DNA of 64,000 nucleotides from contig JAFFJZ010000013.1 of the NCBI GenBank assembly GCA_018340375.1, positions 6,178,501 through 6,242,500 on the forward strand, read 5' to 3'. Under the pieces are notes generated by a model. That model was not told the origin of the DNA. It saw only the letters and a program-made list of their open reading frames with translations, and did not search any database. Positions 22,258 through 32,259 of this stretch are shown piece by piece. A program made the position numbers and the translations under genes. This DNA comes from Gonatopus flavifemur. Lineage: Eukaryota; Arthropoda; Insecta; Hymenoptera; Dryinidae. The stretch's first letter is position 1; every line of letters starts with the position of its first letter.

Positions 22258-23543
22258 CCAGGTGTGTAAGTATGAAACCGGAATTTGCCCATAGGTGACG
22301 CTAGATGTCGATGCAGTTACCGACACATCACGTCAGCGGTCTCTTGTTATTGTATTGATATCCGAGAAAGATTTCCAACTGACAATAATACGAGTTTCAT
22401 TCAGTAGCATTAGTTTATTAGAGATAAACATGTCGAATTTTGTGCCAATAGATTACGATTTGCGGACAGCACTACTTTTCTGTTTTCATCTGAAGAAAAC
22501 CGCAGCCGAATCGCATCGAATGCTTGTGGAGGCGTTTGGTGAGCGTGCTCTCGGTAAAACACAGTGTTTCGAGTGATTTAAACGGTTCAAGGGTAGCGAT
22601 TTTGACGTCAGGAACGAAGAACGTGGGAGACCAACGAAAAAGTTTGAAGACGCTGACCTGCAAGCCTTGTTGGACGAAGACGACGCTCAAACACAACAAC
22701 AACTGGCGGGTCAGTCGAAGGTGACCCGAGAAGCCATCTCCCTTCGGTTGAAAGCCATGGGAAAAATGTAAAAGGTGGGGAAATGGGTTCCACATGAACT
22801 CAACGAAAGACAGCAGGAAAACCGCAAAACATCATGCGAAATGCTGCTCGCCAGGTTCAGAAGAAAGTTATTTCTCCATCGAATTGTGACTGGCGATGGA
22901 AAGTGGATATATTCCAAGAATCCTAAGCGCAAAAAGTCATGAGTTACTCCGGGTGAACCATCAACATCGACGGCAAGACCAAACCGCTTCGGACGAAAGA
23001 CAATGCTGTGTGTTTGGTAGGATCAGAAGGGCGTAATCTACTACGAGCTGCTGAAACTTGGGGAAACTGTCAATACTCAACGCTACCTACAACAGATGAT
23101 CGATTTGGATCGAGTTTTGCGTGAAAAACGACCAGAATACCAACAAAGACAACACAAGGTGATTTTGCTGCATCAGAATGCACCAGCACACAGAGCAAAA
23201 CAGGTCCAGGAAACGATAGAGTCGTTCCGTTGGGAGATTCTTCAGCACGCGCCTTACTCACCGGACCTTGCCCCATCCGATTACTACTTGTTTGCATCGA
23301 TGGGACACGCACTTGCTGAGAAGCGCTTCACTTCTCATGAAGATGTACGGAAATGGCTCAATGGATGGTTTGCCTCAGAAGAGCAACCGTTCTTTTGGCG
23401 CGGAATCCACAAATTGCCAGAAAGATGGAAAAAATGTATAGATAGCGACGGACAATACTTTGAATAAGTTACTTCGTATCATATCATTACAATAAACGTG
23501 TTTCTCCTGTACAAAAATTCCGGTTTCATACTTACACACCTGG
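22258..23543 (+). mobile_element. mariner element, mauritiana (Mos1-like) lineage, full length, inactive
   Basis: TIRs begin ccaggtgtgtaagtatgaaa on the left; the right end is its complement. TA dinucleotides flank both sides (22256-22257 and 23544-23545). Length is 1286 bp, the length known for Mos1, and the TIR start ccaggtgt is that of Mos1. The element sits beside the right end of the piggyBac-like structure and separates it from a further fragment of that family (23546-23965). Confidence 0.95.
22430..23467 (+). pseudogene. Mos1-like mariner transposase pseudogene
   Basis: From ATG 22430 to the stop at 23467 there are 346 codons in one frame with no frameshift, equal to the 345-residue Mos1 protein. 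Four premature stops interrupt it: after KTQCFE, after LKAMGKM, after PKRKKS and after MLCVW. The N-terminal DNA-binding region (LKKTAAESHRMLVEAFGE) and the WVPHELNERQ linker are clear. In the catalytic core the first Asp is kept but its Glu neighbour is lost (VTGDGKW), the second Asp is replaced (LLHQNAPAH instead of HDNAP), and the third remains (YSPDLAPSDY). Decay is by point mutation only. Confidence 0.95.
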
Positions 23544-23545
23544 TA

Positions 23546-23965
23546 TATTCGATTTACACAGGGTTGTCCATTTGAAGTGATATAGTCAAATATCTCGGAA
23601 ACAAGTGGAGATGGAGAAAAATGTTCCGGATAAAATAATCAGGGTTCCAAGGGAGAAGTGTGATGCTGACCTTGGAAAATGCCTCAGAGGTCATTTTAAA
23701 GGTCATTCAGGGGTCCAGATGGTTCTTTTGAATTAGACCCCCATTTTTTCATCATAGCATGGGGAAGCTGATTTCAAACCCTTTACAAAACACTGGTCAT
23801 GGACCCCTTTCCGCCCATTGAGGTGCAAGGTATGGACCATCGAAGTTATTGATGAACTACTATCAGCCCTACCCAGGAACAACGACGTGGACGTGGTAGT
23901 TCTCTGTTCCCTCCGGAGTGCTTGATTATCGTGAGTTCCCTTGCCTCTCACATGAGGGGTGCTTG
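23546..23965 (-). mobile_element. Fragment of the piggyBac-like element arm
   Basis: On the minus strand, a single copy of the 40-bp unit near 23935 (gtgagaggcaagggaactca) and the adjoining block ccaggaacaacgacgtggac (plus strand, 23875) match the region around 17760-17860 and, inverted, 20940-21010. It represents the end region of another copy in the same orientation as the left arm. No transposase coding sequence was recognised. Confidence 0.6.
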
Positions 23966-24651
23966 ATGCTGTTACAATAATTGCTCGGAGTTACTCCCCT
24001 CTGCGTGGATACATAATCGTGGTATGTTGGCACAAACAGTGCGGATGCGATCAATCATGTCCTCCCTCATTTACAAAAAAACTTTCAAATTTTTTTGGTA
24101 AACCTACGAAGGAATTTTTCACAGTGTAACTCTCTTTGGTGAATTCTCTGGGAGCTCGGAGGATTTTTGTATCCGTTCGAATGTGCATCCTAATCGACTT
24201 TATGTGGTATGGTCAATACTTCCAATGTTTCCAGCAACCTTTCAACAATTTTTGAGAGTCTATCCTCATTTATAACCCACATTGAATCGAATGGAATAAT
24301 TTATTCGATTTGAAACACAATAATCGTAATAAATCGTACGCATTGCTGCCAACCATAATAAGCAGGGACTCAGTGTTCCCGTTTGTTCATGTTGAGGTTT
24401 TTTCCCAATGAAATTAACTCTAACCTGCATTGAAATCAGTCTCGATCTTCGGAAAAAAGCGATGAACAAGAATACATAAACAAACAGAAACATCGAATTT
24501 CTGTTCGTTATGGTTGGCTATGTGGATGATTACGGAAATACGTGATCGTTTAAACACTGGTTCTAAACTGAGACTTTCACAATCGTCCTTCTCCTTTGCA
24601 TATTCAATCATCTACATTTATCAATTTATTCCATTAGATTCAATCGGAGAA
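23966..24651. other. Intergenic, no gene seen
   Basis: AT-rich sequence with no recognised repeat ends and no convincing coding region. It may include the 5' flank of the DUF4817-type element that follows. Confidence 0.4.
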
Positions 24652-25791
24652 ATGAATCACTATCCATCCTCTAAAATTATTGATATGATGCGTGTGCTTG
24701 GCTCATGTCACAATAATTACAACGAAGCCGCAAGAGTTTACCGGGATCGGTATCCCGATCACCGTACCGCACACCACACGACCATCCGTCGACTCGAATT
24801 GAGGGCTCGACGAGGAGTATTGTAGCGAGATCCAAGACACCACCGCACAGTGGGCCAAAACCGTGAAAAACTTTGCAGAACCCAATTTTCTGAAGTATAT
24901 CCCCCAGTTCTGTGAAGTGTGAATATGTGTTCTTCATGAACCAGTGGAAGATTCTATGAATATCAACGAGTTGGAACTGATTAGAGGACCGTAAGGGATC
25001 GTTAAAGATGAAAAAACGTTGGAAATGCTCAAAATGTGCCGGATCTTTGCTTCCACAGTTTTTCAGTATTACTCAAGGAAAATGAATGGGCAACAATTTT
25101 CTCGTCGGAATGTGATATAATGAGCTGGAAAATAATTATTCTCGATTTTTCAGACAACACTCGTCGAGAGGGGGGGTATATAATCGTCAAGTTTCAATGT
25201 TTTAAGATTTCGTTAAGCCCCAGAAAATTTGTGCCTCTGTGTGACCCACTCATTTCAACGTTGAATATTTCTTTGAGATGGATAGAAACAGACTCACTCT
25301 CAATCAGCTGCAGAAAGTTGCAGGTTTGGTCGGTATTTTGTTTTGATTGATCTCAAGTGGGAACAAAAGGGTGATTGACCATTTTCAAGTGCCTACTTTG
25401 TCATTTCCTTTACAGAAAAGGAGGAAATATTCAAGTAAAGGAACTTCCAAGCTGTATCAGACAAATATTGGAGGACATGAAAAGATTTGCATATCGATCC
25501 GCTGTAACAGAACTGGTTTTTACCAGAGTCTCTCGGTGGCATGCAATAGAACTGTCATATACTTTATCCTGGACCAAAAAACAAAATAATTTCTCTAAAT
25601 ATGTGACTTCCAGTAGAGAAGTACACGGGGTAAATGAAAAATTGGGAAAAAAAATTGAGAGACGAAACAGAAGAAAGAATTTGATTTTCCGACCATAAAT
25701 TTCGACATAAGGACCGATGTATTGCCAACTATTAAATATTGGTAGGGGCTGAATTTGCCGCACAAACATTCCGCCGAATAGACATGATATG

Positions 25792-25840
25792 ACAATCGCT
25801 AGTTACTTTTCAGTAATCACTAGAAATGACTAGCGATTGT
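25792..25840. repeat. Small inverted repeat
   Basis: acaatcgctagt (25792-25803) and actagcgattgt (25829-25840) are perfectly complementary over 12 bp around a 25-nt loop, inside the Transib-like element. Function unknown. Confidence 0.6.
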
Positions 25841-26485
25841 AAAATTATGTCGATTAAGAGGCCCAAGAGGCCAGGAACAAAGATTTTCGAAAATTAAGGC
25901 TCAACAATAGCCCAAAAGTGCGACCGATCTTTGACCAATCAGGATATTATCAATAATCTCTTGATATCTTCTGATCGTCATATCATCTATGCGACCTCAG
26001 TGGCAATCAACAGTCTCGCTCGAACTGGAAAATGATGCCAAACTTTTACTCAGGCTTGAACATGGAGGAAACGCCGAATTCTTCACGGATCGAACGCATG
26101 ATGGAAATCCTACAGATGCTATGGAAGTTGGTGGAATAACTTGAGTAATTCATTCCACACTTACATAATCTTTCAACCATATCGCTCCGATGTGAATTTA
26201 CTGAGGTATAGTCTGATTTATTGTCATGTTTATTCCAGATCAGTGATTTGAACTGTTGCAACCCCAACAAGCAACAATGGTAAATAGTGTTTCAAGACGA
26301 CAACATTTTCAAGAACATGGATATGTCAATTTTATTTTCATTCATTTCCATGCATTAAAACGGACCTTGAAAAAATTTTCTACATTCCATGCCTAATTCC
26401 TCACTTAGTCATCCGTTTTGTGTCAATGATTCAAAAAAACCTCATGATTTTATCAGCTATAATTCCAAATAGAAATTACGAAACT

Positions 26486-26870
26486 CAGATTCGTAATCAC
26501 CGACCTCAAAAACTCCCTCACCGCAAATTTCAAGTAACTCAAGCTGATTTTGCAATTTGAGTCCGCCATATTAGATCCGCCAGTTTGTATTGATCATTTT
26601 TGACGCCAGATCCGTGATCAGCGACCCCGAAAACCCTCTCATAGCAAATTCCAAGCGAATCTAGCTCGTTTTGCAATTTCAGTCCGCCATATTGGATCCG
26701 CCATTTTTAATTCACCATTTTCCACTCAAGATTCTCAATCAGCGACCCTGAAAACCCCCTGGAAGCAAATTTCAAGCGGATCCAGCTGATTTTGCAACTT
26801 TAGTCCGCCATTTTTAATTGATAATTTTCGACTTCAGATCCGTGATCAGCGACCCCGAGAACCCCCGAGT
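26486..26870. repeat. ~120-bp tandem array, 3.3 units
   Basis: Units begin cagatccgtgatcagcgacc or a close variant at 26486, 26607, 26727 and 26835, giving lengths of 121, 120 and 108 and a partial fourth. Each full unit has gcaaatttcaag, agctgattttgcaa and agtccgcca. It lies near the right end of the Transib-like element. Confidence 0.85.
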
Positions 26871-27227
26871 ACCAAATTCTGAACAAATCGGTCAGCGGCT
26901 TATAGTTTTAACCAATTTTTCGAGGTTTTGGCCCACTGTGCACCGTCACGATGGGAATGATATTCGTGCTCTCACCATATTGGGACTTATCCACTTGGAC
27001 CCTCATGTTAGTAGCAGATCGTTGGGACGAATAAGTGGTATACCCCGGACTACTGTTTTGAGAATCTTGAAGCGTGTCAAATATCGACCATGCCACATTA
27101 TGTTAACTCAAGCTCTCACTCCAAACGACATGAGACTTCGAATTAGATTCTGCAACTGGGCACGAGCAAGGCTGGTTGACGATCCTCAATTCTTCGACTG
27201 TGTATCCGACGAAGCATCTTTCATAAT

Positions 27228-28058
27228 AATGCAATTGAAATTACAGATTCAAGGTGAAAATGTAAGCATGTTGAGATTTGCGGATGACGTAGCTATATTA
27301 GCTACGAGTGGTGCTGAGTTACAAAATACTCTCAACACCATGGAAAAATATTACTAGACAAATATTGTATGAATATAAATAAGGACAAAACAAAATTCAT
27401 GATTTGTACAACAGCGAACACATCAAGAAGAACGAAAATCAAAATAGATGCAGAGACAATTCAGCAAGTCAAAGAATTCAAATATCCAGGGGGCATAATT
27501 ACAGAAAACGGTAAAAGCGAAAGAGATATAAGAGCAAGAGAAGCACAAGGGAAACAGGCTTTCCACCAAAAGAAACAGTTACTATGTTCGAAGAATATTA
27601 GCTTAGCAGTAAGGAAGAAATCTTGAAGAGTTACGTTTGGAGCACAGCATTATATGGTTGCGAAACTTGGAAAATTAGAAAAACGGACCAACGAAGACTT
27701 GAAGCTTTTGAAATGTGGTGTTATAGAAAGATGCTTAGGATAAAGTGGATAGAGAAAGTGAGAAATGAAGAAGTACTTGAGAAGGTAAATAAAAAAAGAA
27801 GTCTCTTGAGACAGGTCGTGAAAAGAAGAAGTAATCTGATAGGACACACATTGAGGCATGATAGCTTATTGAAAACAATATTGGAAGGAAAAATGAATGG
27901 TAAAACTCGAAGAGGTAGACCTAGATTGAGTTATATGAAGCAAATTATACAAGATAAGGGTTGCCGTAGATATGCAGAAATTAAGCGGTTAGCGGATAAT
28001 AGACAGGGTTGGAGGATTTCATCAAACCAGTCATAAGACTGATTACTTCATCATGATG
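27228..28058 (+). mobile_element. RTE-like retrotransposon, 5'-truncated 3' fragment
   Basis: It opens inside the reverse transcriptase just before motif C (MLRFADDVAILA). It continues with NKDKTKFM, the VKEFKYPGGIIT region, SYVWSTALYGCETW, EAFEMWCYRKMLRIKW, LIGHTLRH and GKTRRGRPRLSY, the usual C-terminal region of RTE elements. The final open stretch runs to 28036. Stops or frameshifts occur near 27357 and 27620. The end is a short tcatcatgatgatgatt tract, as RTE elements often end in short simple repeats. It truncates the DUF4817 transposase gene and is probably the same family as the copies at the window edges, although the parts do not overlap. Confidence 0.85.
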
Positions 28059-30264
28059 ATGATTCCGATAATCTTCGAGTCGAATACAGCGTTCAATAGC
28101 ATTCTTCATCGTTGAGATCATCGAGCGGTTTAGTCGATCTAGTTATTACCGTTTCGCTCGATGATCTCATTGAAGGGCTCGTACTAACGCAACTCGTCAC
28201 AGTTAATCAGTTCGTTGCGAATCATCGACGACTCAATCAATTTTGCTTCCAGTCATTCACGACAGATTGCCCTGAGTTCCAAGCAGGATTCGCGAAGTCG
28301 TTTCACTTCGTTTTGTCAAGCGAGTGGATGGCGATATCGTTCGCCTTTGATTTTATACAGCTCGACGCCGCCGCTTGTTCGTTCGTTTCAATGACATTGC
28401 GTACCTAATTTGTGTCATATTCGGTAAATGTTCATTGGAACACATTTGCTATCCGTGTGAGGTGAATCAAAACTGTTTTATCAAAGTTACTGTGAATTTA
28501 CACCCACAGTGTCGTGAACTTTTCATTTTCACCCGTCTGAACCGATCCCGATGATCCGGTGTGGATTCACGGCCAATGTCCGTTTGTGTCGAAGTGGTTA
28601 AAAAGTCACTTATACTGAGTGAAGTTCCGTCGAACGATTTTCTTCCAGTCTGTCTTCTTTCCTTGACATATTCGGCTCGTGGATCGAACAATTTGATATT
28701 TTCTCAACATTTCGCGCAATTTTAATCGTCAGTAACAAAAATTTTGAAATATTCTCAGATTTTTCCGAAATCAAATCTATTCCACATGTGCATTTCTTCC
28801 CGTCTAAAGCATAATCGATTCTTCAATTGTGATATCCATTATTTTCGATCGATCCAGTTTTTTTTGTACGCAAGCATGCATGGTTAAAACAATTGAATCG
28901 ATCCCGCTTCTTCGTCTTCAACCTCTCTTACATCGAAGTGAACATCGTCACCCTTTCCATACACATGGGATTGTGTGTGTGAATTCATTTTTTCTCAAAA
29001 CGATCTTTACTTCGAGAACCACTGCGACCGCCAGTTGTTTATATATGGCGGCCCACAGCTTGGCCGATGTCATCAACAGGACCCTGAAGATGGAAGAGAG
29101 GTTAAAGATGAAGAAGTGGGATCGATACAATTGTTTTACCCATGCATGCTAGCATACAAAAAAAGATTAACCGATCGAAAATGATGGATATTCCAATACA
29201 AAGATCGATTATGCTTTAAAGGGGGAAAAATGCACATGTGGAATACATTTGATTTTGGAAAAATATGAGAATATATTTCAAATTTTGGTTACTAACGATT
29301 AAAATTGCGTGGGATGTTGAGAAAATACCAAAGGTTTCATTATTATTGAGGACCTAACATATATTCTCAGATTTTTCTGGAGAACGCTTCGTTCTATAGC
29401 AAAAAGTTTCACGCGTGGTTGATGAATGCATTGGAGATCGGTAAGGACAGAAGATGAGGTCATTCGGATCGACGAGAACTTGAAACTATGGGAAATTGAA
29501 TGGAACTGAGAAGATCAGAAGGACAGAAAATCACATGCGGCTAGGACAAATAATGCCGTTCGAGGTAAAAACTGGATTTTTGCAAGTTCCGGATATTCAA
29601 ATTCAACGGCTGTTTAGTATATTGTTGAAGAAGGTTTAACTAAGATTTTTGACAAGTTTTGAGTTTCCACTCCCAATACTTTGCCATCGACGGCAGTTTG
29701 GAAAACAGAAAATCACATGCGGCTAGAAATCACGATAAGTATTTGAACCGTCGTAAAACCTGGATTTTTCTCAACGTTCTTGAAATCCTCATTTATCGGC
29801 TATTTAGTATATTGTTGGAGAAGTTCGAACAAATGGAATGCCATTTGGCGGCCTCCAAGCCAGCGCTCAGTTGTAAAACTTCTGAATATGACTGTACTAA
29901 GCATGCGAGAATTGAAAAACCTGATATAAGTCGAAATATGAGGGTGAGGAAAAATATCCGTAGAGGTAATTTGATGGATTTTGAGTCGGAGAATCGATGG
30001 GAATGGGTTTCGAAACGATCAGAGTGTTGGATGAGGGGGTTTCGGAGTCAGGAAGTCAGAATGGACAAATTGAAGTGAGTTCTGTTATGCCTGTTATATT
30101 ACAGAAATTTTTTTTATTTCCCGGACATAATTTTTTTGGAAGCTGGAGGAAACGCGAAGATCTTGATACCGGATATGTGAGGTGTCTTGATAGGAAACAT
30201 TTGTTGCCATGACAAAAGAATCCAGGAAAAAACGATTTTCGTGGTGCATCCAAGTTTCTATTAT
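28059..30264. other. Intergenic, no gene assigned
   Basis: No recognised protein. A perfect 14-bp inverted repeat lies at 28114-28127 and 28155-28168 (gagatcatcgagcg and complement). A diverged direct repeat with period 182 bp occurs at 29524-29830 (cagaaaatcacatgcggcta at 29524 and 29706, with gctgtttagtatattgttg downstream in each). A few frames around 29040-29150 could be exon-like, but nothing identifies them. Confidence 0.4.
28114..28168. repeat. Perfect 14-bp inverted repeat (hairpin)
   Basis: gagatcatcgagcg at 28114-28127 and cgctcgatgatctc at 28155-28168 flank a 27-nt loop, immediately downstream of the RTE fragment. It could be a remnant of element ends or a structured RNA; no family was recognised. 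Confidence 0.6.
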
Positions 30265-30382
30265 TAGACTGTGGAAGTTTATGCAAAAACATAATTTTGC
30301 ATATTCCGTATATTTGGTATAAAAACATAGAAATTACATATATTGCATAAAAACATAATTCTTCATATATTGCATATATATA

Positions 30383-31665
30383 TTTTTTTTTTTTATTGCA
30401 ATACACGGGTTAGCACCCTTTGATATAAAAAGTAAATACAGAGTCAATACAAGACAGCGTCCAAAGACGCATAAAATACAATTACAATAGGGTCATGCAT
30501 TAACCGACAGTTAAAACCGATTCAAGGAAACATCAAACAATTCCATCAACCGATCGAAATTATTTGCTGATTCACAAATGCGAGAAATCGGATCATAATT
30601 TCCGAATCTAGATTTAAATTGTACAGGTCTGAATAAAAGCGCTCTCCTAACTGGTCTACCGGGGATGTTAGAATTAACTTTACTCAGCAATGACTCGCAA
30701 TCAAGACAACCATTAATAAATTTAAAAAGAAATAGGAGATCATTCATTTGTCTCCGCTCTACGAGGGTAGTTAAATTCTGTGAAGAATTCTGGAGTAATC
30801 ATGGTCAGAATATCTCATAGGGCAGCCTATTCTAAAAGCAGCAGAGCGTAAAAACTTGTGTTGCACACTCTCAATCATTCTAATATCCTTCTTCAAGTAC
30901 GGAGACCAGATAGGGGACGCATATTCAAGATGGGGTCTAATTAAAGAGGAATATAGTACTTTTAATGACCTAACATCTTTGAAATCACTAGAAAATCTTT
31001 TGACGAAGCCGAGATTTCTCAGCGCAGTACCACAAGCTTTCACAGGATGCTCAGAAAAATCCAATTCATCATTCATAGTGACACCAAAATCAACATAAGA
31101 TTTAACAGTATTCAATGTAACATTTGCAATCTTGTAGGAGAATATGAGAGGATTCCTTGACCGCGAGATTCTCATTACACAGCATTTTTCCAAGTTCACA
31201 TGCAGAGAATTACGGGTGCACCAAGAATCTAATCTCGATAATACTGACTGTAAGTGATGGACATCCGCAAGACATTTTATGTTCTTGAAGATTTTTAGAC
31301 CATCAGCAAATACCAGGAAATCACAATCATTAAGAACCTGCCCAATGTCATTTATGAATAGCAAAAATAAAAGTGGACCAAGGTGGGATCCCTGGGGCAC
31401 TCCCGAAGAAGGTATAATCGGTTCAGAAAAACAGTTCCGAACTTTTACCATCTGCACCCGATCAGTTAAGTAACTCTGGAACCAAAGTTTCAGATTACCA
31501 GATATTCCAAAGCTACTCAACTTAGATAGAAGAACGCTGTGAGATACAGTATCAAACGCTTTACTGAAATAAGTGTAAATAACATCATCTTGTGAGTTAT
31601 TCTTCAGCGCAATGGCGGTGTAATTACAGAAAGCAGCCAAATTTGTAGTAGTAGACCTCATTGAG
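30383..31665 (-). mobile_element. CR1/Jockey-like retrotransposon, 5'-truncated copy
   Basis: On the minus strand it starts within the reverse transcriptase (MRSTTTNLAAF) and runs to the 3' UTR and A-tract (T-run at 30383-30394 on the plus strand). Homology to the 6640-9919 copy stops at about 31665, which marks the 5' truncation typical of target-primed reverse transcription. It is inserted in the 5' part of the hAT element. Confidence 0.9.
30511..31665 (-). pseudogene. Truncated reverse transcriptase of CR1/Jockey-like element
   Basis: Encodes most of the RT palm and the C-terminal region. Two of the three catalytic aspartates are changed: motif A reads IYTYFSKAFD instead of IYTDFSKAFD, and motif C reads FADG instead of FADD. 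A stop near 30771 separates the last part (MNDLLFLFKFINGCLDCESL). Outside these changes it is very close to the plus-strand copy at 8640-9804, including the GVPQGSHLG box, so the two copies are of similar origin. Confidence 0.9.
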
Positions 31666-32259
31666 GAACCCTGGTGCAAAAGTGGCTGAATGAAATGAAC
31701 AATAAACATTTAACGTGTATTATTGGAGACATAGTTTGTAGTGTATGTAACGATAGAGGTGAGCAGTATTCACAGTTTGAATATGTAGAAATCAATTTTC
31801 AATTGCCGGAATTTTTACATGAATATACTGAGAAAAAGATTTTATCCTGACAAATCAATGTATTTAATTGAACATTTTCATGAGGCGTTGTTTCTCACAA
31901 ATGAAACTTGTTCATTATTACCAAAAATTGTATTGAATCAAAGAGTTCATATTTAATAACTATAATCACATCATTCATTTCATTCAAACTTATCGAGATT
32001 AATTTCAATGAATATAATTTCTCAAGTTGGATTTCTCAAATCATAATCGGTATGGAGTGAATTCAGAGAAATATGTGTTGCATTCATCAAGTATGTGATG
32101 AAATCAATATTATTAGTATTTCTTCGGCCGTATCCGAGTATACGATTTATTCAGTATAAATGAATCTGATTTGATGCAATGAATCTTTTTACTCCAGCGT
32201 ACGAAAACGATTGTGAAGATTTTTTGAATATTATTTCTGAAATAATTGATAATATTTTA
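31666..32259. other. hAT 5' interior, no clear coding
   Basis: AT-rich sequence between the retrotransposon and the recognisable transposase. A frame near 31708-31830 shows CSVC but no firm domain. It could contain a decayed first exon. Confidence 0.35.

Larger units (their letters stand above)
24846..26940. mobile_element. Transib-like non-autonomous element with RSS-heptamer ends
   Basis: The ends are inverted copies of cacagtgggccaaaacc, perfect over 17 bp and similar for about 30. They are flanked by direct 5-bp repeats caccg at 24841-24845 and 26941-26945. A CACAGTG-type terminus plus a GC-rich 5-bp duplication is the signature of Transib, the superfamily related to RAG1. An A-rich block follows each heptamer after 11 bp (tgaaaaact at 24864-24872; cgaaaaatt as the complement of 26914-26922). 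Within 2095 bp I recognise no transposase: the frames near 25036-25700 are short and match nothing I know. Contents include a tandem array (26486-26870) and a small hairpin. It lies inside the DUF4817 transposase gene. Confidence 0.75.
24652..27228 (+). pseudogene. DUF4817-type (IS630/mariner-like) transposase relic, split by an insertion
   Basis: The first part (24652-24845) encodes YPSSKIIDMMRVLGSCHNN, AARVYRDRYPDHR and TTIRRLELRARRG, the DUF4817 helix-turn-helix domain found at the N-terminus of Tc1/mariner-like transposases in insects. The second part (26941-27228) encodes DIRALTILGLIHLDPHVSSR, the second helix-turn-helix (GIPRTTVLRILKR), LTPNDMRLRIRFCNW and VSDEASF, the first catalytic DE motif. 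Removing 24846-26940 plus one copy of caccg joins the two parts in the same frame, with only one stop (24823-24825). The catalytic C-terminus is missing because an RTE fragment begins at about 27228. Non-functional. Confidence 0.8.

Noticed and set aside
25036..25700. Transposase exons of the Transib-like element
   Set aside because: The frames are short and I could not see RAG1-core or Transib catalytic motifs; claiming them would be guesswork.
29040..29184. Small gene near 29.1 kb
   Set aside because: Two overlapping short frames with balanced composition but no homology, no clear splice sites and no promoter evidence.
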